DNA from: an uncultured Eubacteriales bacterium
Lineage (GTDB): Bacteria > Bacillota > Clostridia > Christensenellales > Aristaeellaceae
Reading direction: 5' to 3'
NCBI GenBank assembly: GCA_902801165.1
Contig: CADCHI010000029.1
Coordinates: forward strand, 1 to 64,000
DNA: 64,000 nt
This document shows positions 42,522-50,253 of this stretch, piece after piece. Every line of letters begins with the position of its first letter. Position 1 is the stretch's first letter. The translations under genes were made by a program, and so were the position numbers. The notes below the pieces were generated by a model, which did no database searches, was not told the DNA's origin, and was given only the letters and a program-made list of their open reading frames with translations.

Positions 42522-45266
42522 ATGCTGATGACGAAACGGAAAGATGCGATGACGGCTTGCGTCCGGGCGCTGCTCGTGGCGCTGACCCTTTTGGCATTTC
42601 TCTGCGCGGCCTCCGCGCGGGCGGAGAGCGACGGCATGCTGCGGGTAAAGCTGGCCCGGCTGGGCTCGCCCTCGGCGATCCAGATGAAGGCCGACTGCGA
42701 CTACTACCTGGCGGCGGACCCCTCCGTGCGCATCCCCGCGGACACCGAAATGACCGTCTCCGCCTCCGGTGGCAACCTCGCCCTCACCGCCAGCGGGCAG
42801 ACCGTGCTGCTGGGCCCCTCGGCCCGGCTGATGCGCTCCGCCCCCGGCACCTGCGGCCTGCGCTTTCTCTCCCCCGCCCTCTCCAACCGCTTCTGCGGCG
42901 ACCTGAGCATTTCCGCCTCCTCCGACGTGATCGTCACCGTGCTGCACATCTACGTGGAGGATTACCTCTACGGCGTGGTGGGCTATGAGATGCCCCCCTC
43001 CAGCGGCCTGGAGGCCCTGAAGGCCCAGGCCGTCGTGGCCCGCAACTACGCCCTGCGCCAGAAGGCGGCCCGGTCCGGCTCCTCCTACGACCTGTCCGAC
43101 TCCGGCGACGCCCTCACCTACCGCGGCTACAACACCGCCTCCGAGTACGCCCAGTCCATACAGGCCGTGGACGCCACCCGGGGCGAGGTGCTCTACTACG
43201 GCGATTCCCCCGCCACCTGCTACTACTGCGAATCCAACGGCGGCCAGACGGAATCCTCCGCCAACGTGACCGGCACGGCGCTGCCCTACAGCTCCGTGTG
43301 GGACGATCCCTACGACTTCGAAAGCGCCGGCGCGAAGAAGACCGCCTCCCTGCGCAAGGACGCCTCCAACCTGAACCCCCAGCTGGCCCTGGCGCTGGCC
43401 GACGGCGCGGCGGCCCAGGTGACCCAGATGGGCTTCACCGCTGCGGCGGAGGGCGTGCGCATCAACGCAATCGAGGACATCCAGGTGGGCGATGCCCGCT
43501 ACCCCGCCCCCAGCCGCCTGCACAAGTACCTGATCTTCCGCCTCTCCGCCAGCGTCACCACCGCCAACGGGGACACCCGGATGGTCTCCGTCAGCGTGGC
43601 CATTCCCACCTACGGGGCCCTGGAGGACTGGTACCAGCTGGGCATCAACGCCGACGACAACGAGACCGTGTGGGTCGTCGAGACCGACAAGACCTTCGAG
43701 ATCACCTTCCGCCGCAGCGGCAGCGGCCTGGGCATGAGCCAGCGCGGCGCCCAGATGATGGCCCGCAGCGGCCGCACCTGCGCCGAGATCCTGGACTACT
43801 ACTACCCCGGCACCACCCCCCGCACCCTGTCCCTGGCGGACACCACCGAGGACAGCCAGGCCGTGGAGGCCGCCGCCACCCCCGCCACGGAGCCCATCGC
43901 CACCGCGCGGCTGAGCCAGAAGGCGGAGCTCTACGAGCGAGCGGACGAGTCCGGCAGCGTGCTGAACCTGCTGCCCGCCGGCGCCACCGTGGACGTCTAC
44001 GCCGTGCAGGAGGACTGGGCCGCCGTCAGCAGCGGAAGCCTCTACGGCTTCCTGCGCACCGATGCGCTGACCTCCTTCGCGCTGAACGGCACCACCGCCA
44101 CCCAGGTGCTCAACGAGACCCTCGCCCGGGTCAACGCCGATTCCGTGGACGTGCTCCAGCTGCCCGTGGCCACCGCGAAGCTGCTGATCCGTCTGTCCTC
44201 CGGCGCGACCGTCAACCTGAACGCCTACACCGACCAGTGGGCGATGATCACCACCGCCGAGGGCGTCACCGGGTTCATCCCCCGCTCCGCCCTGACGCTC
44301 CAGGCCGGAAGCGCCCAGCTGGCGGAGGGCGACATCGTGGCCGCCGAGGAAAACCTGTACGCCCTCCTCACCGAGGACGCCGGCCTGTACATCAACAGCG
44401 ATGACTCCGTGGAGCCCCGCGTGGTGCTGGAGAAGGGCGCCTACGTGATGGTACTGGCCTACAACCAGGTCTGGGCCTACGTGCGCACCACGAACAACGA
44501 GACCGGCTACATGAAGCTCAGTTGCCTCTCCCCGGTGCAGGACGTGCCCCAGGACGTGGACCCCGACCTGACCGACGGCGGCGAGATCACCGTCGTGCAG
44601 AGCGTAGAGCTGCGCTACGTCGCGGAGGACACCCTCAATCTCTACGAGACCTACTCCACCGATTCCGAGATTCTCGCCACCCTGACCCGGGGCGAGGAGG
44701 TCCAACTGGGCGCCTACAACACCCGCTGGGCCTGCGTCCGGGCAAACGGACTCACCGGCTTCGTGCTGCGCTCGGGCCTGACGGAGCAGTCGCCCCTGGG
44801 CGAGCAGATGCAGGCCATCGACGGCGGCGACATCACCGTCGTGCATGGACGGCAGTATGCCACGGTTGTCCGTGAAGGCGCGAAGCTCTACGCCACCTGG
44901 AACGAGCAGGGCGACGTGCTGGCGACCCTCGTCCAGGGCGACGTGGTGCAGCTGGGCGCGTACAACACCCGCTGGGCCTGCGTGCGCATCGACGGCGTCA
45001 CCGGCTTCATGCTGCTGACGGACCTGGAGGCCTCCGCCTCCGACGCGCCCGACGAGGACACCGGCATCAGCTACCTGGAGTGCGAAGCGGCGACCACCGC
45101 CGCCGTGGGCCTCTACGAGGACGCCGATCTCTCCGGCGAGCCCATCGCCCAGCTGGCGGAAGGCACGCAGGTGCACGTGTTCGCCTACAACCGCCGCAGC
45201 GCCTATGTGGAATACAACGGGCAGAAGGGCTTTGTGGCCCTGCGCTTCCTGCGCAAGCTGTCCTGA
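42522..45266 (+). CDS. Secreted SpoIID/LytB-type protein with SH3-like repeats
   Basis: 914 aa. Signal peptide (to about residue 34, ASARA). SpoIID domain at about residues 140-440 with VEDYLYGVVGYEMP, LEALKAQAVVARNYAL and SGLGMSQRGAQMMA; the usual GHGVGMSQ is changed to GSGLGMSQ, so the His is lost. Then five or six SH3-like repeats (for example LYATWNEQGDVLATL...YNTRWACVR, with near-identical copies around residues 730 and 800). SpoIID-family proteins degrade or modify peptidoglycan glycan strands; SH3 repeats bind the wall. Probably a cell-wall remodelling enzyme rather than the sporulation SpoIID itself, given its size. Confidence 0.88.
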   Translation: MLMTKRKDAMTACVRALLVALTLLAFLCAASARAESDGMLRVKLARLGSPSAIQMKADCDYYLAADPSVRIPADTEMTVSASGGNLALTASGQTVLLGPSARLMRSAPGTCGLRFLSPALSNRFCGDLSISASSDVIVTVLHIYVEDYLYGVVGYEMPPSSGLEALKAQAVVARNYALRQKAARSGSSYDLSDSGDALTYRGYNTASEYAQSIQAVDATRGEVLYYGDSPATCYYCESNGGQTESSANVTGTALPYSSVWDDPYDFESAGAKKTASLRKDASNLNPQLALALADGAAAQVTQMGFTAAAEGVRINAIEDIQVGDARYPAPSRLHKYLIFRLSASVTTANGDTRMVSVSVAIPTYGALEDWYQLGINADDNETVWVVETDKTFEITFRRSGSGLGMSQRGAQMMARSGRTCAEILDYYYPGTTPRTLSLADTTEDSQAVEAAATPATEPIATARLSQKAELYERADESGSVLNLLPAGATVDVYAVQEDWAAVSSGSLYGFLRTDALTSFALNGTTATQVLNETLARVNADSVDVLQLPVATAKLLIRLSSGATVNLNAYTDQWAMITTAEGVTGFIPRSALTLQAGSAQLAEGDIVAAEENLYALLTEDAGLYINSDDSVEPRVVLEKGAYVMVLAYNQVWAYVRTTNNETGYMKLSCLSPVQDVPQDVDPDLTDGGEITVVQSVELRYVAEDTLNLYETYSTDSEILATLTRGEEVQLGAYNTRWACVRANGLTGFVLRSGLTEQSPLGEQMQAIDGGDITVVHGRQYATVVREGAKLYATWNEQGDVLATLVQGDVVQLGAYNTRWACVRIDGVTGFMLLTDLEASASDAPDEDTGISYLECEAATTAAVGLYEDADLSGEPIAQLAEGTQVHVFAYNRRSAYVEYNGQKGFVALRFLRKLS

Positions 45267-45438
45267 ACCGCGCGATAACACCAGATCCATGCAGGGGCGG
45301 CGGCGCGCCGTCCGTCCGGAGCCCGCGAAAGTGCCGCTTCGGGTGGCGCGCCGGCGCCCCTGCGGGCATCAGAAGTCCCCTTTGGGGGAGGAAGGAATCC
45401 ATCATGAACGACAAACGCCCTTCGCCGTCCCTCGGCCC

Positions 45439-45509
45439 GGCGCCAAGTCAAGGGAAATCAAGTTCAAGGCGCCGAAAATGCGCTTCACGCATTTTAGAAA
45501 CAGACTCTA
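45439..45509. mobile_element. Truncated MITE, TAGAGTGTG family
   Basis: Right-hand part of the element only: GGCGCCAAGTCAAGGGAAATC near its cut end, CATTTTAGAAACAGACTCTA at the intact end. It abuts the full copy at 45508. Confidence 0.75.
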
Positions 45510-45681
45510 GAGTGTGTTTCAAAATGCAGGGAGATGCGGTTTCGAGTGGATTTGGCTGCATTTCAAGGCGATTTTCCGCAGGCTTAGTGGCGCTAAGTCA
45601 AGGGAAATCAACGCAGAAATGCAGTCTAATACGCCGAAATACGCCGAAAATGCACTTCAGGCATTTTAGAAACAGACTCTA
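45508..45681. mobile_element. Complete MITE, TAGAGTGTG family
   Basis: 174 bp with inverted ends TAGAGTGTGTTTCAAAATG and CATTTTAGAAACAGACTCTA. Outer TA may be the target duplication. Related to 62056-62209 and 62790-62939. No transposase inside. Confidence 0.85.
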
Positions 45682-45785
45682 GGCCCCGGCGATGGCTGGC
45701 GGCGCTGACGGCCGCCGCGCTGCTGGCGGGCTGCGCCCTGGCGGAGCCCGCCGCCGAGCCGCTCCAGGAGCTGACCGGCGAGCAG

Positions 45786-47105
45786 GTGCAGGCCATGGAG
45801 GCCCGCCTGGCGGAGCTGGGCTACCTGTCGGCGGAGCCCGACGGGGATATGGACGGAGAGACCCGCTCCGCGCTGGAGAGCTTCCAGCAGGCCAACGGCC
45901 TGGACGTCACCGGCGAGGCCGACGCCGCCACGCTGGAGCGCCTGAACCGCACCGACGCCCTCTCCCGCCAGGACTACCTGGCCCGCTTTGCCAACGCCTA
46001 TGCCCAGATGGACCCGCTGGCGCAGGGCAGCGTCAGCAGCGACGTGCTGGTGATGCAGCGCCACCTGAAGGAGTACGGCTACTACTCCGGCGAGTGCGAC
46101 GGCCTGTTCAACGACGCCACCCGCCTGGCGGTGGAGAGCTTCCAGATGGTCAACGGCCTGCAGGTCACCGGCATTGCCGACGGCGCGACGCTGATGCGCC
46201 TGATGGCGGATTCCCCCATCACCTGGCCGGCGTGGCTGTCCGAGATGAGCGCCTCCGAGGGCGACACCGGGCTGAACGTCTACGTGCTGCAGCGCCGCCT
46301 GACCCAGCTGGGCTACTATGCCGGCAGCTGCTCCTCGAACTACGGCGAACTGACCCGGCAGGCCGTGGAGGCCTTCCAGCAGGCCAACGGCCTGGAGGCC
46401 ACCGGCATCGCCGACGCCGCCACCTGGGCCGCGCTGTACACCGGCGCCGCCGCAGCCGTTCGCCCGGAGGGCGTGCTCTGCCGGGGCGACAGCGGCGACA
46501 ACATCCGCGAAATGCAGGAGCGGCTGAACGCGCTGGGCTTCTTCGACCACGACATCACCGGGGAGTTCGGCTACACCACCGAGACCGCCGTGCGCCTGTT
46601 CCAGATGGCCAGCGGCATGACCGCCACCGGCGAGGCCGACACCCAGACCCAGTCCCTGCTGATGGGCGACGCCGCCGCCTCCACCCTGGACAGCGCCGTG
46701 CAGCAGCGCTTCGAGCTGATTCTGGACGCCGCCGGCGAGGACACCCAGGCCGCCGTCGCTGACATCGCCGCGGGGCTCGTTGGCTCGTCCTTCGGCACGG
46801 CGGACGACGAGCTGTACCCCGGCTATTCCTTCGTGCAGTACGTCTGCGTGGCCGCCGGGCTGCCCATCACCTTCCCCGAGGACCTGATCCGCATGGCCGA
46901 CCGTCAGGCGGAGAGCATCGAGGCGGTCAACGCCGGCGACATCGTCGCCTTCCAGAGCGCCTCCGCCGACAACGTGACCATCACCCTGGCCATCGGCGCG
47001 GGCGACGGCAGGCTGATCGGCACCACCGAGAGCGGCGGCTGGGTCGTGCTCAGCTACATGGACCGGATGGAGAACGCCACGATTTACTGCTGGGACGCAA
47101 ATTGA
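45786..47105 (+). CDS. Peptidoglycan-binding protein with degenerate NlpC/P60-like end (N-terminus disrupted)
   Basis: The open frame starts within the MITE (about 45632) but the first usable start is GTG 45786, giving 439 aa without the signal peptide encoded just upstream (LLAGC lipobox at 45720-45734). Four PG_binding_1 repeats follow (motif L..LGYLSAEPDG...T..A...FQ..NGL..TG.AD..T), spanning about residues 1-300. The last 130 residues resemble NlpC/P60 (LVGSSFGTADDELYPGYSFVQYV, then AGDIVAF), but the catalytic Cys of the DCSG motif and the SHVGIY His are absent. If made, the protein would stay in the cytoplasm; likely inactive or in decay. Confidence 0.8.
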   Translation: MQAMEARLAELGYLSAEPDGDMDGETRSALESFQQANGLDVTGEADAATLERLNRTDALSRQDYLARFANAYAQMDPLAQGSVSSDVLVMQRHLKEYGYYSGECDGLFNDATRLAVESFQMVNGLQVTGIADGATLMRLMADSPITWPAWLSEMSASEGDTGLNVYVLQRRLTQLGYYAGSCSSNYGELTRQAVEAFQQANGLEATGIADAATWAALYTGAAAAVRPEGVLCRGDSGDNIREMQERLNALGFFDHDITGEFGYTTETAVRLFQMASGMTATGEADTQTQSLLMGDAAASTLDSAVQQRFELILDAAGEDTQAAVADIAAGLVGSSFGTADDELYPGYSFVQYVCVAAGLPITFPEDLIRMADRQAESIEAVNAGDIVAFQSASADNVTITLAIGAGDGRLIGTTESGGWVVLSYMDRMENATIYCWDAN

Positions 47106-47112
47106 CCACATT

Positions 47113-47360
47113 ATGGCGGGGGACCTGCTTCCCCCGCCATTGCCACCCCTTTGACGGATTTCGTTTGAGTTTTTCGCCCGTTTTCCCGAAAGAATAAATG
47201 GGAAAAACGGGCGAAAAACTCCGGCCGCGAAATCCGCTGGGAAGCCTTTTTTCATCCGGCAAATGGGATTTCCCTCCTGAAAAAAAGGCCCCGTCCCCGG
47301 CGTACATGCCGCCGGGGACGATTCAACATCGGGGCGCTGCCGCCCCCGATCCCCCCGGCA
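47113..47360 (+). repeat. Five-hairpin covarying element, copy B
   Basis: Stems: ATGGCGGGGG 47113-47140; CGGATTTCG 47155-47236 enclosing a 21-bp helix 47167-47221; GCCTTTTTTC 47244-47289; CGTCCCCGGC 47292-47320; ATCGGGG 47328-47350. Order and linkers (TTTGAG, CTCCGGCCGC, GGCGCTGCCG, GGCAAG) match copy A at 9621-9838, while the stem bases differ in compensating pairs. Confidence 0.8.
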
Positions 47361-47423
47361 AGTTTGCTTTGCAAAGTAAACAATAAGACCTATCAGCCGG
47401 TATATATTCTTTTCGGAGTTATT

Positions 47424-48164
47424 ATGATGGACATTATCCTGAATCCCGGCGAGCGCCTGGACGACTTGCAGACCGGCGGCTTGAAGATCATCCAGCGGCC
47501 GGACGCCTTTCGCTTCGGCACAGACAGCGTGCTGCTGGCGGACTTCGCCGCGCCGCGCCGCAGCGACCGAGCGGTCGACCTGGGCTGCGGCACCGGGGCC
47601 ATCGCCCTGCTGATGGCGGCGCACCAGCCCACGCTCCAGGTGGACGCCGTGGAGCTCCAGCCGGAGATCGCCGACATGGCTCGCCGCAGCGTGGCGCTGA
47701 ACGAAATCGGCGACCGGGTGCGCGTCCACGGGATGGACATGTGCGAGGCGTGGCGGACCCTCGGCGCGGGCCGCTTCTCCCTGGCGGTGTGCAACCCGCC
47801 CTATGGCCGCAGCGGCGCGGCGCTGGAGAGCCTCAGCGAGACCAAGCGCATCGCCCGCCACGAGGGCGACCTCACCCCCTCGGACGTGGCCCGAAGCGCC
47901 TCCATGCTGCTGAAGAACGGCGGTCGGTTCTGCGCCGTCTATCCCGCGCCACGGGCCTACGAGCTGATGCGGGCCATGGACGAGAGCGGCATCGCCCCGA
48001 AGCGCCTGCGCACCGTCCACGGCGTGGCGGGCCGCGCGCCGAAGTTCGTGCTGCTGGAGGGCGTCAAGCAGGGCGGCGAGGGCCTGCACTGGCTGGAGCC
48101 CCTGGTGCTGCGCGAGGCCGACGGCAGCTTCTCCGCGGAGTGGCACCGGATCTACGGATACTGA
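47424..48164 (+). CDS. tRNA1(Val) N6-adenine methyltransferase-like protein
   Basis: 246 aa; ATG 47424 or 47427 after CGGAG. Rossmann methyltransferase with VDLGCGTGAIALLM (SAM-binding) and the N6-adenine motif NPPYGR. The N-terminal LQTGGLKIIQRPDAFRFGTDSVLLADF is shared with YfiC/TrmN6 proteins, which methylate A37 of tRNA1-Val. In Firmicutes this subfamily often pairs with a GIY-YIG gene or rsmI; neither is next to it here. Element B lies directly upstream. Confidence 0.88.
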   Translation: MMDIILNPGERLDDLQTGGLKIIQRPDAFRFGTDSVLLADFAAPRRSDRAVDLGCGTGAIALLMAAHQPTLQVDAVELQPEIADMARRSVALNEIGDRVRVHGMDMCEAWRTLGAGRFSLAVCNPPYGRSGAALESLSETKRIARHEGDLTPSDVARSASMLLKNGGRFCAVYPAPRAYELMRAMDESGIAPKRLRTVHGVAGRAPKFVLLEGVKQGGEGLHWLEPLVLREADGSFSAEWHRIYGY

Positions 48165-48190
48165 AACCCACATATGCGATCAGAATTTAC

Positions 48191-48219
48191 TTGACACGGG
48201 GCTCACGCGAGCCTACAAT
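48191..48219 (+). promoter_or_regulatory. Promoter of the TPP riboswitch-thiT unit
   Basis: Perfect TTGACA (48191-48196), 17 bp, TACAAT (48214-48219). Confidence 0.88.
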
Positions 48220-48227
48220 AGTATCGA

Positions 48228-48373
48228 CCGCTGGGGGCGCCGAAAGGCTGAGATGGGCGGAGACGTCCGGTCCCTTGGAACCTGAAGTGGATAATCCCAC
48301 CGTAGGGAAGCGGAGCGCCGTTTTTCGACGTCCCCGTTTCCCCGCGTGCGCAAAGCGCATGCGGGTTTCTTTT
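48228..48373 (+). promoter_or_regulatory. TPP riboswitch with terminator platform
   Basis: THI-box aptamer at 48228-48313: GGGGGCGCCGAAAGGCTGAGA, CCCTTGGAACCTGA and GATAATCCCACCGTAGGGAAG blocks all present. The expression platform ends in an intrinsic terminator: CCCGCGTGCGC (48341-48351), AAA, GCGCATGCGGG (48355-48365), TTTCTTTT. Binding of thiamine pyrophosphate is expected to favour termination and shut off thiT. Confidence 0.95.
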
Positions 48374-48401
48374 GCGGAAAAACGCGAAAGGATGAGGAAA
48401 C

Positions 48402-49316
48402 ATGAAGAAACTGATTGCCCTGTTGACCGCGCTGCTGCTGGCGCTGCTGCTGGTGACCCCCGCCCTGGCGGAGGACGCCGCCGCGGAGGTCGAGGCTGCC
48501 GCCGAGGAAGTCGAAGCTGCCGCTGAGGAAGTCGCCGAAGAAGCCGAAGCTGCCGTCGAGGAGGCCGGTGAAGCTGTTGAGGCTGCCGCTGACGAAGCCG
48601 AAGCTGCCGCTGAGGAAGTCGCTGAAGAAGCCGAAGCTGCCGTCGAGGAGGCCGCCCAGGAGGAAGCCCCCGCCGTCTCCCCCGTGTTCAAGAAGCTGCT
48701 GGAGGTGCCGTGGTACACCTGGGTCGTGCTGGCCGCGCTGGTGGTCGCCGCGATCCTGCTGGCCCTGTCCACCAAGAACGCCAAGTGGGACAGCCGGCAC
48801 ATCTCCATGGGCGCCATGTGCATCGCCATCGCCTTTGTGCTCAGCTGCATCCGCCTGTTCCGCATGCCCCAGGGCGGCTCCATCACCCCGGCGGCCATGC
48901 TGCCCCTGATCCTGTTCATGGTGGCCTGCGGCCCGCTGAAGGGCTTCGTGGTGGGCTGCGCCTTCGGCCTGCTGCAGCTGATCACCGACCCCTATGTGAT
49001 CCATCCCATCCAGCTGCTGGTGGACTATCCCCTGGCCTATGGCGCGATGATCCTGGGTTGCCTGGCCACGCTGCTGCCGGTAAAGAAGCAGTGGCAGCTG
49101 CCCATCGCCGTGCTGCTGGCGGGCATCGGCCGCTACATCATGGCCGTGCTGTCCGGTGCCATCTTCTTCTCTGAGTACGCCGGCGAGCAGAACGCCTGGG
49201 TCTACTCCCTGGTCTACAACATCAGCTACCTCGGCCCGGACACCCTGGTGTGCATGCTGATCGCCTGCATTCCCGGCATGCCCCGCCTGGTGGACATGAT
49301 CCGCAAGAAGGGCTGA
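48402..49316 (+). CDS. thiT: ThiT thiamine transporter S component with Ala/Glu-rich N-terminal extension
   Basis: 304 aa, about 100 longer than usual ThiT. Residues 1-23 are a signal-like sequence (LALLLVTPALAEDA). Residues about 24-88 are nearly all Ala, Glu and Val (EEVAEEAEAAVEEA units). Then the ThiT core with six membrane spans, GLLQLITDPYVIHPIQLLV and GAIFFSEYAGEQNAWVYSLV. It binds thiamine outside and works with the shared ECF energising module, not in the window. Control by the TPP riboswitch supports the substrate. Confidence 0.93.
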   Translation: MKKLIALLTALLLALLLVTPALAEDAAAEVEAAAEEVEAAAEEVAEEAEAAVEEAGEAVEAAADEAEAAAEEVAEEAEAAVEEAAQEEAPAVSPVFKKLLEVPWYTWVVLAALVVAAILLALSTKNAKWDSRHISMGAMCIAIAFVLSCIRLFRMPQGGSITPAAMLPLILFMVACGPLKGFVVGCAFGLLQLITDPYVIHPIQLLVDYPLAYGAMILGCLATLLPVKKQWQLPIAVLLAGIGRYIMAVLSGAIFFSEYAGEQNAWVYSLVYNISYLGPDTLVCMLIACIPGMPRLVDMIRKKG

Positions 49317-49332
49317 TATCCCAATCCCCGTT

Positions 49333-49370
49333 GCCGCCCCTCCGACGCCAAAGCGCGCCGGATGGGCGGC
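49333..49370 (+). terminator. Probable terminator of thiT
   Basis: GCCGCCC.TCCG / CGGA.GGGCGGC stem, followed by GCCTTTGTTTTT. Confidence 0.75.
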
Positions 49371-49510
49371 GCCTTTGTTTTTGGCGCGATTCTTCCGCCC
49401 GGGGAGGCATCCTCCCTCCCCCTTCTTCATTAACATTCCAATAAATGTGCGGCGCACGCAGGAATTTGACCCGGGTTTGTAGAATGTAATTTCCTGCGAG
49501 GTGACCGCGC

Positions 49511-50245
49511 ATGGACACGAAACCCCGGCGCGCCCTGGCGGCGGGCCTGACCCCGGGCAGCGGCTCCGGCGTGGAGCGCGCGCTGAGCGAGACCGGGTTC
49601 ACGGCCGTCGAATGGACGCCGGACGCCGAAAGCGCGCTGCGCCGCATACGGGACCTCCAGCCCGAGCTGGTCGTCGCCGCGGCGGTGCTGCCCGGCACGG
49701 ATGGCGTCGGGTTTGCCGAGCGGGTCCGCGCCTTGCGGCTGGACGTCCGCCCGGCGCTGCTGATCCAGCGGCTCCCGGGTCTGGCGCTCCCCGGCGCGGC
49801 CCGTCTGGAGGCCCTGGCCGCCGCGGAGGTGGACCGGCCCCTGACCGCCGAGGCCCTGCGATCGGCGCTGGCAGCGCTGGCGCCCCGGCTCAACGCCCTG
49901 CCGCCGGAGCTGGAAGCCCGCCTGGAATCGCTGCTGGACGCCCTCGGCGTTCCCCGGCACCCCGGCCGCGACTGCCTGTCCAGGGCGGTGGCCCTGGCAT
50001 GGGCGGATCGGCGCAGGCTGCGCGCCCTGCGGGACGCGCTCTACGTCCCGGTCGCCCGGGAGACAAACCTCACGCCCGCCCAGGTGGAGCGGGCCATGCG
50101 CCACGCGATAGAGGTCGCTTGGCGCACCGGTGAGATCGAGCAACAACACCGGATTTTTGGAGATACTATCGACGCGAGGCGCGGAAAGCCCACCTGCGGC
50201 GAGATGATCGCGCAGCTCGCGGATATACTGCGATGGGAGGGATGA
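49511..50245 (+). CDS. Spo0A-like regulator with degenerate receiver domain
   Basis: 244 aa, GAGGTGA site. The C-terminal domain (about residues 130-244) is clearly Spo0A: LLDALGVPRHPGRDCLSRAV, the recognition region TPAQVERAMRHAIEVAW and GDTIDARRGKPTCGEMIA. The N-terminal 110 residues have receiver length, but the acidic pair at the start is missing (LAAGLTPGSGS) and the phospho-acceptor Asp is replaced (LVVAAAVLPGTDG, where Spo0A has VV.D..MP..DG). So it should bind 0A-box DNA but not be switched by phosphorylation in the normal way. Overlaps deoB upstream region; likely an operon. TTTGTAGAA at 49476-49484 is one base off an 0A box. Confidence 0.87.
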   Translation: MDTKPRRALAAGLTPGSGSGVERALSETGFTAVEWTPDAESALRRIRDLQPELVVAAAVLPGTDGVGFAERVRALRLDVRPALLIQRLPGLALPGAARLEALAAAEVDRPLTAEALRSALAALAPRLNALPPELEARLESLLDALGVPRHPGRDCLSRAVALAWADRRRLRALRDALYVPVARETNLTPAQVERAMRHAIEVAWRTGEIEQQHRIFGDTIDARRGKPTCGEMIAQLADILRWEG

Positions 50246-50253
50246 CTTTGAAG

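Larger units (their letters stand above)
45404..45682 (+). pseudogene. Displaced start of the peptidoglycan-binding lipoprotein gene
   Basis: ATG 45404 follows a strong GGAGG site and encodes MNDKRPSPSLGPA before the sequence enters MITE DNA. This frame stops at TAG 45680-45682 inside the MITE end. The lipoprotein signal peptide resumes in another frame right after the MITE (RRWLAALTAAALLAGC, from 45687, lipobox Cys at 45732). This is what remains of an interrupted N-terminus. Confidence 0.7.

Noticed and set aside
45692-46762. 356-codon frame starting at ATG 45691-45692
   Set aside because: Arg/Gly/Ala-rich out-of-frame reading of the PG-binding gene; the real frame shows four clear PG-binding repeats and an upstream lipobox.
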